DNA from: Streptomyces sp. NBC_00461
GTDB taxonomy: Bacteria > Actinomycetota > Actinomycetes > Streptomycetales > Streptomycetaceae
Direction of reading: 5' to 3'
DNA: 64,000 nt
Assembly: GCF_036013935.1 (NCBI RefSeq)
Contig: NZ_CP107902.1
Span: 7,907,001-7,971,000, forward strand
The translations under genes were made by a program, and so were the position numbers. Below, piece by piece: positions 50,013 through 58,603 of this stretch. Numbering within the stretch: the stretch's first letter is position 1; each line of letters starts with the position of its first letter. The notes beneath the pieces are model-generated. The model was not told where the DNA came from, did not search any database, and was given only the letters and a program-made list of their open reading frames with translations.

Positions 50013-51578
50013 ATGACCACCACCTTCGGGACCTTCGAACCCGCCCTGTCGGTGCGCCAGGTTTTGAGCCTGGAACGGGTCCTCGCAGGGGAGCCCGAGG
50101 TGGTGGCCGGAGCGAGCCAGCTCGACCGGCCGGTGCGCTGGGTGCATGTGGCCGAGGCACCCGACGTGGGCGTGATGCTCACCGGCGGCGAGATGGTGCT
50201 CACCACCGGCGTGCTGCTCGCAGGCGACGAGGAGAAGCAGGCCGAGTACATCCGGTCGCTGCACCGCGCGGAGGCCGCGGCCGTCGTGCTCGGCCTCGGG
50301 CGGGCCTTTCCGTCCCCGCCGGACGCGATGCGCCGGGCCGCCGAGCGGTGCGGTCTGCCCATGGTGGTCCTCCACCGGCCCTTCCCCTTCGCGGAGTTGA
50401 CCGAAGAGGTGCAAGCCCGGCTGGTACGGCGGAAGTTCGCCGCCGTCAGCCTCTCCGAGTCCGTGCGCACGGCCCTGACCGGGCTCATCACCGTGGGCGC
50501 CCCGCTGCAGAGCCTCCTCGACGAAATCGCCCAGCACGGTGCCTGTCCGGTCGTCGTCACCAACCTCGCGCACCGCGTCCTCGCCACGGCGGGGGAGCGG
50601 CCGGCCGTGGACGACGTGCTGCGCGACTGGGAGCGCATCTCCCGGCAGGCCGGGGGCAACGAGGGCGACGGCTGGATCCGCGCCGAGCTCGGCGGGCGTG
50701 GCGAGCGGTGGGGCCAGATCATGCTGTGCGGCTACCGCGGTGACACGGCCACCGGGCGCCTGCTCGCCGACCGGGCCGCCGAGGCCCTCGTCCTGCACCG
50801 CATGCTCGGCGGCAACTCGGCCCACACCTGGGAGGAGCAGTCCGCCCAGAGCCTGCTCACCGACCTGGCCAGCGGGGTCGTACCGGCACGGCAGCTGCTG
50901 CCCCGCGCGCGGGCCGCCGGACTGCCCGTCAACCGGCGGACGTTCGTGCCCCTGGTCGTGCGGGCCGGCGAGCCGGCCCAACTGGACCGTGTGTTGCGGC
51001 TGGTGGGCCTGCCCGGTCTCGTCGCCGAGCTGGCCGACGGCGCCACCGCCGTACTGCTGAGCCTCGCCCGCGACCAGGACGCCGCCTCGCTCACCGCACA
51101 CTTCGCGGCCAGGCTCCGTACCGAGTCCGGGTCGCCGAAGACCGTCGTGGCCGCCGCCGACCCGCGCATCGCCTGGGACGACGTGCCGGCCGGGCTCCGT
51201 GAGGCCCAGCACGTCGCCGACGCGGTCGCGGACTCCTCGGCCGTCCTCGACCTCCCGGCCGTCGTACGCCTCAAGGACGTACATCTGCGCGGTCTGATCC
51301 GGCTGTTGCGGGACGATCCGCAGGTGCAGTCCTTCGCCGAGCGGGAGCTGGACGGGCTGCTGTGCGCGGCCGACGAGGACCTGCTGTCCGTGCTGCGCAC
51401 CTACCTCGCCACCGGCCGCAACAAGTCCCGTACCGCCCAGCTCCACCATGTCTCGCGGCCCGCGCTGTATCGCCGCCTGGAGGCCATACAGGGCCGGCTC
51501 GGGGTCGACCTCGACGACTTCGAACAAGCCGCCTCGGTACACATCGCACTCCTCGCGCATGACGCGCAACAGGGCTGA
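50013..51578 (+). CDS. PucR-family transcriptional regulator
   Basis: A 521-residue protein. The N-terminal PucR domain (about 10-130) has SLERVLAGEPEVVAG, LDRPVRWVHVAEAPDV, LTGGEMVLTTGVLL. The middle holds a GGDEF-like fold of CdaR type (TFVPLVVRAGEPAQLDRVL). The C-terminal HTH_30 reads LLSVLRTYLATGRNKSRTAQ, LHHVSRPALYRRLEAIQGRL. PucR proteins control purine and hydantoin catabolism. It sits in the middle of the locus, 26 bp after the aminotransferase and before the second amidohydrolase, whose leader has a GTGACACCGTG direct repeat that may be its binding site. Confidence 0.92.
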   Translation: MTTTFGTFEPALSVRQVLSLERVLAGEPEVVAGASQLDRPVRWVHVAEAPDVGVMLTGGEMVLTTGVLLAGDEEKQAEYIRSLHRAEAAAVVLGLGRAFPSPPDAMRRAAERCGLPMVVLHRPFPFAELTEEVQARLVRRKFAAVSLSESVRTALTGLITVGAPLQSLLDEIAQHGACPVVVTNLAHRVLATAGERPAVDDVLRDWERISRQAGGNEGDGWIRAELGGRGERWGQIMLCGYRGDTATGRLLADRAAEALVLHRMLGGNSAHTWEEQSAQSLLTDLASGVVPARQLLPRARAAGLPVNRRTFVPLVVRAGEPAQLDRVLRLVGLPGLVAELADGATAVLLSLARDQDAASLTAHFAARLRTESGSPKTVVAAADPRIAWDDVPAGLREAQHVADAVADSSAVLDLPAVVRLKDVHLRGLIRLLRDDPQVQSFAERELDGLLCAADEDLLSVLRTYLATGRNKSRTAQLHHVSRPALYRRLEAIQGRLGVDLDDFEQAASVHIALLAHDAQQG

Positions 51579-51628
51579 AACATGCCACGACCTGGGAAAA
51601 CGGTGGTGAAACATGGGTCTGGGACAGG

Positions 51629-51671
51629 GTGACACCGTGGCACGCCGGATGCCCGTATGCGTGACACCGTG
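51629..51671. promoter_or_regulatory. Direct repeat GTGACACCGTG, candidate PucR site
   Basis: GTGACACCGTG at 51629-51639 and again at 51661-51671, 32 bp apart (three helical turns), between the PucR gene and the second amidohydrolase. TTGCACGGTGTCAC-like symmetry is also visible within each unit (GTGACAC). Binding is inferred. Confidence 0.45.
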
Positions 51672-51733
51672 CAACTCAAAGCCGGTTTTCGGACTTCCTA
51701 GGCTGCTCGAATACCGAGCGACCGGAGGTCCCG

Positions 51734-52576
51734 ATGAGCCGAGTGATTCGTGCCGCCCTGTTCCAGACCGCGTGGACGGGCGACAAGGAGTCGATGATCC
51801 AGGTGCACGAGCAGGCGGCCCGCGACGCGGCCGCGCAGGGTGCTCAGGTCCTGTGCTTCCAGGAGCTGTTCTACGGGCCCTACTTCTGCCAGGTCCAGGA
51901 CAAGGCGTTCTACGAGTACGCCGAGCAGATCCCGGACGGCCCCATCGTCAAGCGCTTCCAGGCGCTGGCCAAGGAACTGGGCATCGTCCTGATCCTGCCG
52001 ATGTACGAGGAGGAGCAGCCCGGCGTCCTCTACAACACGGCCGCCGTGATCGACGCGGACGGCTCGTACCTCGGCAAGTACCGCAAGCACCACATCCCCC
52101 AAGTACCCGGATTCTGGGAGAAGTTCTACTTCCGCCCGGGCAACGCCGGCTGGCCCGTCTTCAACACGGCCGTCGGCAGGATCGGCGTCTACATCTGCTA
52201 CGACCGCCACTTCCCGGAGGGCTGGCGGGCGTTGGGGCTGGAGGGCGCCGAGATCGTCTTCAACCCGTCGGCCACCTCCAGGGGTCTGTCCGGCTACCTC
52301 TGGCAGCTGGAGCAGCCCGCGGCGGCCGTCGCCAACGAGTACTTCGTCGGCGCGATCAACCGGGTCGGGGTCGAGGAGCTGGGCGACAACGACTTCTACG
52401 GGACCTCGTACTTCGTGGACCCGGAGGCCCAGTTCGTGGGCGAGGTGGCCAGCGACAAGGAGACCGAGCTCGTCGTCCGCGACCTGGACCTGGCCAAGCT
52501 GCGGGAGGTCCGCGACCGCTGGCAGTTCTTCCGCGACCGCCGTCCGGACGCGTACTCCCCGCTGACCGCTCCGTAG
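51734..52576 (+). CDS. Nitrilase-superfamily amidohydrolase, beta-ureidopropionase type (copy 2)
   Basis: A 280-residue paralogue of the 47864 gene that aligns without gaps. Triad: Glu44 (VLCFQELF), Lys118 (GKYRKHHIP), Cys155 (VYICYDRHFPE). Differences cluster in residues 45-100 (YGPYFCQVQDKAFYEYAEQI) and at the C-terminus, the substrate-facing regions, so the two copies probably prefer different N-carbamoyl substrates. It is the first gene of the hydA side of the locus. ATG 51734 follows GGAGG at good spacing. Confidence 0.9.
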   Translation: MSRVIRAALFQTAWTGDKESMIQVHEQAARDAAAQGAQVLCFQELFYGPYFCQVQDKAFYEYAEQIPDGPIVKRFQALAKELGIVLILPMYEEEQPGVLYNTAAVIDADGSYLGKYRKHHIPQVPGFWEKFYFRPGNAGWPVFNTAVGRIGVYICYDRHFPEGWRALGLEGAEIVFNPSATSRGLSGYLWQLEQPAAAVANEYFVGAINRVGVEELGDNDFYGTSYFVDPEAQFVGEVASDKETELVVRDLDLAKLREVRDRWQFFRDRRPDAYSPLTAP

Positions 52577-52594
52577 CCGGGGGGTGGTGTACCG

Positions 52595-52630
52595 CGCCCT
52601 CAAGGGGCGCGGGGAACCGCGCGACCAGCC
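52595..52630. repeat. Dispersed intergenic repeat, copy 2
   Basis: CGCCCTCAAGGGGCGCGGGG and the following 16 bases match 6410-6445 at 34 of 36 positions. It lies between the second amidohydrolase and the dihydropyrimidinase gene, so it may modulate read-through within this gene cluster. Confidence 0.7.
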
Positions 52631-52691
52631 ACACACGACCCGCACCTTTGGACCGTTCCCCCCAGCGGAGCGCAAACGTAGGAGAGGGAGT

Positions 52692-54095
52692 ATGAGCAGC
52701 CGTACTGTCATCCGTGGTGGCCTCGTCATCACCGCGTCCGACGAGATCCACGCCGACGTCCTGATCGAGGACGGTCGCATCGCCGCCCTCGCTGCCGCAG
52801 GCACTTCCGCCGCCGAGGCATGGACTGCCGAGCGGACCATCGACGCCACCGGGAAGTACGTCATCCCCGGTGGCGTCGACGCCCACACCCACATGGAGCT
52901 GCCGTTCGGCGGCACCTTCGCCTCCGACACCTTCGAGACCGGCACCCGGGCGGCCGCCTGGGGCGGTACGACGACGATCGTCGACTTCGCGGTGCAGAGC
53001 GTCGGCCACTCGCTGCGCGAGGGCCTCGACGCCTGGCACGCCAAGGCGGAGGGCAACTGCGCGATCGACTACGGCTTCCACATGATCGTCTCCGATGTGA
53101 ACGAGGGGACGCTCAAGGAGATGGACCACCTCGTCGAGGAAGGCGTCACCTCCTTCAAGCAGTTCATGGCCTATCCCGGCGTCTTCTACTCCGACGACGG
53201 CCAGATCCTGCGCGCCATGCAGCGCTCCGCCGAGAACGGCGGCCTGATCATGATGCACGCCGAGAACGGCATCGCGATCGACGTACTGGTGGAGCAGGCA
53301 CTGGCGCGCGGGGAGACCGATCCGCGCTACCACGGCGAGGTCCGCAAGGCCCTGCTGGAGGCCGAGGCCACCCACCGCGCCATCAGGCTCGCCCAGGTCG
53401 CGGGAGCGCCGCTCTACGTCGTGCACGTCTCGGCGATGGAGGCGGTCGCCGAGCTGGCGCGGGCGCGCGACGAGGGGCTCCCCGTCTTCGGCGAGACCTG
53501 CCCGCAGTACCTGTTCCTGTCCACCGACAACCTCGCCGAGCCGGACTTCGAGGGCTCGAAGTACGTGTGCAGCACGCCGCTTCGCCCCAAGGAGCACCAG
53601 GCCAAGCTGTGGCAGGGGCTCAGGACGAACGATCTCCAGGTCGTCTCCACCGACCACTGCCCCTTCTGCTTCGTGGGCCAGAAGGAACTGGGGCGAGGGG
53701 ACTTCTCGAAGATCCCCAACGGCCTCCCGGGCGTCGAGAACCGTATGGACCTGCTCCACCAGGCCGTCGTCGACGGGCACATCTCGCGCCGCCGCTGGAT
53801 CGAGATCGCCTGCGCGGCCCCGGCCCGGATGTTCGGCATGTACCCGAAGAAGGGCACCATCGCCCCGGGCGCCGACGCCGACGTCGTCATCTACGACCCG
53901 AACGCCGAGCAGGTCATGTCCGTGGAGACGCACCACATGAACGTCGACTACTCGGCCTACGAGGGCAAGCGCACCATCGGCCGCGTCGAGACGGTCCTCT
54001 CGCGCGGCGAAGTCGTCATCAACGAGCGGGAGTACACCGGACGCGCCGGCCACGGCGTGTACACCCCGCGCTCCACCTGTCAGTACCTCAACTAG
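52692..54095 (+). CDS. hydA: Dihydropyrimidinase / D-hydantoinase
   Basis: A 467-residue amidohydrolase-superfamily enzyme. Metal ligands: His65 and His67 (GGVDAHTHME), carboxylated Lys156 (VTSFKQFMAYPG), His189 (IMMHAEN), a His in YVVHVSAMEAV and Asp in VVSTDHCPF. SFKQFMAYPGVFYSD and PNGLPGVENRMDLL are diagnostic of dihydropyrimidinases rather than dihydroorotases. It opens dihydrouracil, dihydrothymine or hydantoins to N-carbamoyl amino acids, which the neighbouring amidohydrolases then process. GGAGAGGGAG precedes ATG 52692. The next gene starts 11 bp after its stop. Confidence 0.95.
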   Translation: MSSRTVIRGGLVITASDEIHADVLIEDGRIAALAAAGTSAAEAWTAERTIDATGKYVIPGGVDAHTHMELPFGGTFASDTFETGTRAAAWGGTTTIVDFAVQSVGHSLREGLDAWHAKAEGNCAIDYGFHMIVSDVNEGTLKEMDHLVEEGVTSFKQFMAYPGVFYSDDGQILRAMQRSAENGGLIMMHAENGIAIDVLVEQALARGETDPRYHGEVRKALLEAEATHRAIRLAQVAGAPLYVVHVSAMEAVAELARARDEGLPVFGETCPQYLFLSTDNLAEPDFEGSKYVCSTPLRPKEHQAKLWQGLRTNDLQVVSTDHCPFCFVGQKELGRGDFSKIPNGLPGVENRMDLLHQAVVDGHISRRRWIEIACAAPARMFGMYPKKGTIAPGADADVVIYDPNAEQVMSVETHHMNVDYSAYEGKRTIGRVETVLSRGEVVINEREYTGRAGHGVYTPRSTCQYLN

Positions 54096-54106
54096 GAGTG
54101 GCGCCA

Positions 54107-55129
54107 ATGGACTTCGGACTCGTCCTGCAGACCGACCCGCCGGCCTCGAAGGTCGTCAGCCTGATGAAGCGGGCCGAGCGCAACGGCTTCACGTACGGCT
54201 GGACCTTCGACTCCGCCGTGCTCTGGCAGGAGCCGTTCGTGATCTACAGTCAGATCCTGTCGAACACCACGAAGTTGACGGTCGGCCCGATGGTCACCAA
54301 CCCGGGCACCCGAACCTGGGAGGTCACCGCCTCCACCTTCGCCACCCTGAACGACATGTTCGGCAACCGCACCGTCTGCGGCATCGGCCGCGGCGACTCC
54401 GCGATGCGTGTCGCGGGCCGCAAGCCCAACACGCTGGCCCGCATCAGCGACGCGATGAGGGTGATCCGCGCCCTCGGCCGCGGCGACGAGGCCGACCTCG
54501 GCGGCGGCACGGTCGTCAGGTTCCCGTGGATCAGGCCGGGCGCCGAACTCCCCGTATGGATGGCGGCGTACGGCCCCAAGGCCCTGAAGATGACCGGCGA
54601 GGAGGCCGACGGCTTCATCCTCCAGCTGTCCGACCCCTACCTCACCGAGTACATGGTCAAGGCGGTCAAGGAGGCGGCCGTCGCCGCCGGACGCAACCCC
54701 GACGACGTCAAGATCTGCGTCGCCGCCCCCGCCTACGTCACCGAGGACGACTCGCCCGAGGCGCTGGCGCACGCCCGTGACCAGTGCCGCTGGTTCGGCG
54801 GCATGGTCGGAAACCACGTCGCCGACCTCGTCTCCAAGTACGGCGAGCACTCCGCCCAGGTCCCCGAGGAACTCACCGACTACATCAAGGCCCGCGAGGG
54901 GTACGACTACTCCCACCACGGGCGCGCGGACAACCCCGACACCCAGTTCGTGCCCGACGAGATCGTCGACCGGTTCTGTGTCATCGGGCCGGTCGAGAAG
55001 CACGTGGAGAAGCTGAACGCGCTGCGCGAGCTGGGCGTCGACCAGTTCGCCGTGTACGACATGCACGACGCGCAGGAGGCCGTGATCGACGCGTACGGCG
55101 CGAAGGTCATCCCTGCGGTCAACTCCTGA
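54107..55129 (+). CDS. LLM-class flavin/F420-dependent oxidoreductase (TIGR03842-like)
   Basis: A 340-residue luciferase-like TIM-barrel protein. It starts MDFGLVLQTDPPASKVVSLM, has VGPMVTNPGTRTWEVTAS and CGIGRGDSAMRVAGRKPN (cofactor phosphate loop) and LPVWMAAYGPKALKMTGEEA. GGTVVRFPWIRPGAELP and DQCRWFGGMVGNHVADLV fit the group regularly found beside dihydropyrimidinase. Its reaction is not established. RutA, which opens uracil, is also LLM-like, and F420 enzymes reduce or oxidise C=C bonds, so oxidation or reduction of the pyrimidine ring is an attractive possibility in a locus lacking dihydropyrimidine dehydrogenase. AGGAGTGG lies directly before ATG 54107. Confidence 0.85.
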   Translation: MDFGLVLQTDPPASKVVSLMKRAERNGFTYGWTFDSAVLWQEPFVIYSQILSNTTKLTVGPMVTNPGTRTWEVTASTFATLNDMFGNRTVCGIGRGDSAMRVAGRKPNTLARISDAMRVIRALGRGDEADLGGGTVVRFPWIRPGAELPVWMAAYGPKALKMTGEEADGFILQLSDPYLTEYMVKAVKEAAVAAGRNPDDVKICVAAPAYVTEDDSPEALAHARDQCRWFGGMVGNHVADLVSKYGEHSAQVPEELTDYIKAREGYDYSHHGRADNPDTQFVPDEIVDRFCVIGPVEKHVEKLNALRELGVDQFAVYDMHDAQEAVIDAYGAKVIPAVNS

Positions 55130-55247
55130 CCCTCACCGCCCAGTCCCCTCCCCACCCCCCACTCCAGTTCTCCCCTCCCCTCCCCGGGGAGGGGCCGGAG
55201 ACCCCGCACGGCCTTTCCGGACCCACCCTTCATTGATTGGCCTGCCC

Positions 55248-56774
55248 ATGACCGACACCGCTCCCACGGCCATACCGCCGACAGCCCAAGTCACTCTCAC
55301 CGACGGGCGCGTGGAGATCGCGCCGGGGTCTCCGCTGCCCAGCGGGCCGTACGCCAACGAGGACCTGCTCCCGGTCCCCGTCGAGAAGCGCACCTGGACC
55401 ACGTACAACTTCTCCGCCCTGTGGGTCGGCATGGCCCACAACACGGCTTCCTGGACGCTCGCCTCCGGTCTGATCGCCGTCGGCATGGACTGGAAGCAGG
55501 CGGTGTTCACCATCGGCCTGGCCAATCTGATCGTGCTGGTCCCGATGCTGCTCACCGGGCACGCGGGGCCGAAGTACGGCATCCCCTTCCCGGTCTTCGC
55601 CCGGGCCTCCTTCGGCATCCGGGGCGCCAACCTCCCCGCTGTCGTACGCGCGTTGGTGGCGTGCGGCTGGTTCGGCATCCAGACGTGGATCGGCGGTGAG
55701 GCGATCTACTTCCTGGCCGGCAAGCTCATCGGCGACAGCTGGGCCAACGCCTCGCACGTGGGCGGCTACGCCTGGACGATGTGGCTGTCGTTCGCGATCT
55801 TCTGGGTGATCCAGGTCGCCATCATCTACCGGGGCATGGAGACGATCCGCCGCTTCGAGAACTGGGCGGCGCCCTTCGTCATCGTCGGCGCGATCGTGAT
55901 GCTGATCTGGATGAGCAACAAGGCCGGCGGCTTCGGCCCGCTGCTCGACCAGCCCTCCAAGCTCGGCTGGGGCGGCGACTTCTGGAAGCTGTTCTGGCCC
56001 TCCCTCATGGGCATGATCGGCTTCTGGTCCACGCTGTCACTGAACATTCCCGACTTCACCCGCTACGGGAAGTCCCAGAAGGCGCAGACGTGGGGGCAGG
56101 CCCTGGGCCTTCCCACCACCATGACGTTGTTCGCGCTGCTGTCCGTGCTCGTCACCTCCGGTTCGCAGGCCGTGTACGGCGAGACGGTCTGGGACCCGGT
56201 ACAGCTCGCCGCCAAGACGGACAACGTCTTCGGGCTGCTGTTCGCGCTGGTGACCGTGCTGGTGGCGACGCTGTCCGTGAACATCGCGGCCAATCTGGTC
56301 TCGCCCGCCTTCGACTTCTCCAACATCGCGCCCCGGAAGGTCAGTTTCCGCGCCGGAGCCCTCGTCACCTGCGTCCTCGGCGTGCTGATCTTCCCGTGGA
56401 AGCTGTACTCCGACCCGCAGGGCTACATCTTCACCTGGCTCGGACTGGTCGGCGGTCTGCTGGGCACGGTCGCAGGCATCCTCATCGCGGACTACTGGAT
56501 CCTGCGGCGCGGCAAGCTGGACCTGGTCGACCTGTACCGCCCGGGGGGCCGCTACTGGTACGCGGGCGGCTGGAACTGGCGGGCCGTCGTCGCCTTCGTG
56601 GCCGGCGGTGTCCTGGCCGTCGGCGGCGCCACCTTCAAGCCGCTGGTCGACGGGCGGCCGATCCCGGCGCTGAAGCCGCTCGCCGACTACGGCTGGGCGG
56701 TCGGCCTCGGCACCTCGATGGTGCTGTACGTGGTGCTGATGCTGCTGCGCGGCAAGGACCGCATCGAGGCCTGA
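55248..56774 (+). CDS. NCS1-family nucleobase/hydantoin transporter
   Basis: A 508-residue transporter with about 12 helices. NCS1 landmarks: NFSALWVGMAHNTASWTLAS (helix 1, cation and substrate site), FPVFARASFGIRGANLPAV, CGWFGIQTWIGGEAIYFLAG, and NIPDFTRYGKSQKAQTWGQA. PHE/TRP residues equivalent to those of Mhp1 are present. It probably imports uracil, dihydrouracil, allantoin or hydantoins for this locus. ATG 55248 is preferred to TTG 55233. It ends the catabolic cluster; a hairpin follows at 56793. Confidence 0.92.
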   Translation: MTDTAPTAIPPTAQVTLTDGRVEIAPGSPLPSGPYANEDLLPVPVEKRTWTTYNFSALWVGMAHNTASWTLASGLIAVGMDWKQAVFTIGLANLIVLVPMLLTGHAGPKYGIPFPVFARASFGIRGANLPAVVRALVACGWFGIQTWIGGEAIYFLAGKLIGDSWANASHVGGYAWTMWLSFAIFWVIQVAIIYRGMETIRRFENWAAPFVIVGAIVMLIWMSNKAGGFGPLLDQPSKLGWGGDFWKLFWPSLMGMIGFWSTLSLNIPDFTRYGKSQKAQTWGQALGLPTTMTLFALLSVLVTSGSQAVYGETVWDPVQLAAKTDNVFGLLFALVTVLVATLSVNIAANLVSPAFDFSNIAPRKVSFRAGALVTCVLGVLIFPWKLYSDPQGYIFTWLGLVGGLLGTVAGILIADYWILRRGKLDLVDLYRPGGRYWYAGGWNWRAVVAFVAGGVLAVGGATFKPLVDGRPIPALKPLADYGWAVGLGTSMVLYVVLMLLRGKDRIEA

Positions 56775-56792
56775 GCGGATCCTGGCAGGGCG

Positions 56793-56823
56793 GGAGGACG
56801 GTCAGCTCTTCTGGCCGTCCTCC
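56793..56823. terminator. Bidirectional terminator-like hairpin
   Basis: GGAGGACGG (56793-56801) and CCGTCCTCC (56815-56823) form a perfect 9-bp stem with a 13-nt loop. It lies between the convergent transporter and lipoprotein genes and overlaps the 3' end of the latter. Confidence 0.6.
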
Positions 56824-57467
56824 AAGGCCGCCACCGCTTCCTTCGCGGCCTTGATGGCACCCTTGTTGATCTCGTCCGTGCCGGGCGCCTTCTTCGACTC
56901 GAAGTCGCTGCCGTTGTAGGTGATGACCACCAGCACATTGGACGCCTGGGCGATCACCACCCCCTCGCGCGTCTGCTGCTTGTCCTCGGTGGTGAGATTC
57001 ACGACGGAGTAGGCCGCGTCACCGAGTCCGGGAACGGCCCCTCCGCCACTCTTATCCGTAATTCGATCCTTGTACGACTTCTGTGCCGCTGTGTCCGAGT
57101 TCATCACTTCGAAGGACACGTCGAGCCAGCGGTAGTCGTAGCCCTTGAGCGCGTTCCACGAGCAGGTGCGGCGGAGCTTCGCGTCCGTCGACCTGATCTC
57201 CTTGCCCGCCGTCTTGGCGCCCGGAACGAGCGAGTTGAGCGTCTTCACGACGATGCTGCCGCACGGCGCGGGGGCTGCGGCGTACGACTTGGACTCCGCG
57301 GTCGTCGAGGGGGCGGTGGCCGACTGGGTGTCGGTCTTCGGCGCCTCCTTGTGCCCGGCATCCGATGTCGCCGCGGGACCGGACGACAGCGCCCAGCCGG
57401 CCGCGGCCAGCACGACGACCGGGGACAGACGCGCGGTCAGAGCGAGCGGCAGAGGAAAATCGCGCAC
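56802..57467 (-). CDS. Exported DUF3558-like protein
   Basis: A 221-residue protein from GTG 57467. An N-terminal hydrophobic segment (about 5-28, LPLALTARLSPVVVLAAAGW) acts as signal or anchor; no lipobox Cys follows. A Thr/Ala/Ser-rich linker (about 32-65) leads to a compact domain with two Cys (APCGSIVVKTLNSLVPG and KLRRTCSWNALKG) spaced as in DUF3558, followed by VPGLGDAAYSVVNL and NVLVVITYNGSD. Members are surface proteins of unknown function in actinobacteria. The gene is lower in GC than its neighbours. Confidence 0.6.
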   Translation of the reverse strand: MRDFPLPLALTARLSPVVVLAAAGWALSSGPAATSDAGHKEAPKTDTQSATAPSTTAESKSYAAAPAPCGSIVVKTLNSLVPGAKTAGKEIRSTDAKLRRTCSWNALKGYDYRWLDVSFEVMNSDTAAQKSYKDRITDKSGGGAVPGLGDAAYSVVNLTTEDKQQTREGVVIAQASNVLVVITYNGSDFESKKAPGTDEINKGAIKAAKEAVAALEDGQKS

Positions 57468-58279
57468 GGCACACTTTTCGGTGGGGGACGGTGTGCGGAG
57501 GAGGTCCGCACTGCGGACGGGGCGCCAGTCTCACATGAGTCCCTGTGAGACGGAAGTGTCAACTCGCTCCGTGCCCGCGCGGTTACCGGACGCGGGGCCG
57601 ACGAGCCGTGGGCGCGGCCGGTTCGCGGTGACGACCCAGACGACGCGGAAGCCCCGCACGCGCAGCCGCACACCCTGCTTCGACCCGTACGGGCGAGCGC
57701 AGGGAGTCCTGGGAAGCCCGGCGGGGACGGGTGCGCCGGGTCCGCGGCGCCGTCGTCCTCGACTCGTATTGTCCCCCCGGTCCCCCCGGTCCCCCCGGTC
57801 CCCCCGGTCCCCCCGGTCCCCCCGGTCCCCCGGCCCCCCGGACAGCCCGGTCCCCCGGGACCCGGGCCCCGCGCGCGGAGGGCGGCTTCGCTCTACGGCC
57901 GGACTGCCGCTCGGGGAGGCACGACGGCCGGGGTGGGCCTCGTCGACGGCCCAGACGCTGATGCGCGCCGGCTTGAGTTCGGCGTCCGCGACCGGACCCA
58001 ACTGGTGCTGTACGCCCACGAGTCGGGGCTGGTGGCCCCGCGCCGGGCATAACCGGTTGCACGCGGCGTGCACGGTTCAGCAGCCTGGGATCATGACGGA
58101 GACGACGCGCTCGCAGAGCCCCGCCCTGCATGAGAACAGCCGTCGAAGGCGATGTTCGAGGGTGATGTCGAAGGCGTTCAGCACGGTCTTCCAGCGCGTG
58201 GTCCAGCGGGCCTGGCCCTTGCCGGTGGGGTCCGAGCGACATGACCGCCATGTCGGCCCGGGCCCGGCCCGCCAACTCG
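57468..58279. other. Long region without a supported gene
   Basis: Open frames on both strands are inflated by GC bias and by the C-rich tandem repeat (57771-57833). A plus frame ending at 58052 (AGVGLVDGPDADARRLEFGV, then QLVLYAHESGLVAPRRA) looks somewhat protein-like and could be the end of a lost gene; it has no start. Nothing else is recognised. Confidence 0.35.
57771..57833. repeat. 9-bp tandem repeat, GTCCCCCCG x 6 plus a partial unit
   Basis: Six perfect GTCCCCCCG units (57771-57824) and a seventh shortened by one C. In one plus frame it would encode Gly-Pro-Pro repeats, on the minus strand Gly-Asp-Arg repeats, but neither frame has a credible start or domain. Confidence 0.9.
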
Positions 58280-58420
58280 TCAGATCAACTGGTCGTCCAC
58301 GGCATTCGTGGACTCGACAGCCTCGGACTCGGACACGTTCTCCCTGGTCATCGATCGAACGTGTTCCACGAGGTCCAGCCCATCGGCGCCGGGGGCACCG
58401 CGATCTGGTTGGACGTCACC
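58280..58420 (-). pseudogene. GH27 alpha-galactosidase N-terminal remnant
   Basis: Read leftwards: NQIAVPPAPMGWTSWNTFD, the hallmark start of GH27 catalytic domains (PMGWNSWN), then a frameshift and ENVSESEAVESTNAVDDQLI ending at a stop at 58280. The Asp-containing catalytic strands are missing. A plus-strand tail, VDGSSGDSVNSTTHGARKYI, ending at 58587 may belong to another lost gene. Confidence 0.55.
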
Positions 58421-58603
58421 GCGACCGGTTCCGCCCGGTCCGGTCCGGTGGCCTGTTGGTGCTGTAGGCCGACCAGGGCATTGGCGGCCATCGCGGGCGG
58501 GGCCCGTCGTACGTCGACGGCTCCTCCGGCGACTCCGTCAACTCCACGACCCACGGCGCCCGGAAGTACATCACCATCACCGACTGAACCCGCGTCCTTC
58601 GCG

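Noticed and set aside
57731..57961. A collagen-like Gly-Pro-Pro protein
   Set aside because: The repeats come only from the 9-bp C-rich minisatellite. The frame has no ribosome-binding site, signal peptide or flanking domain.
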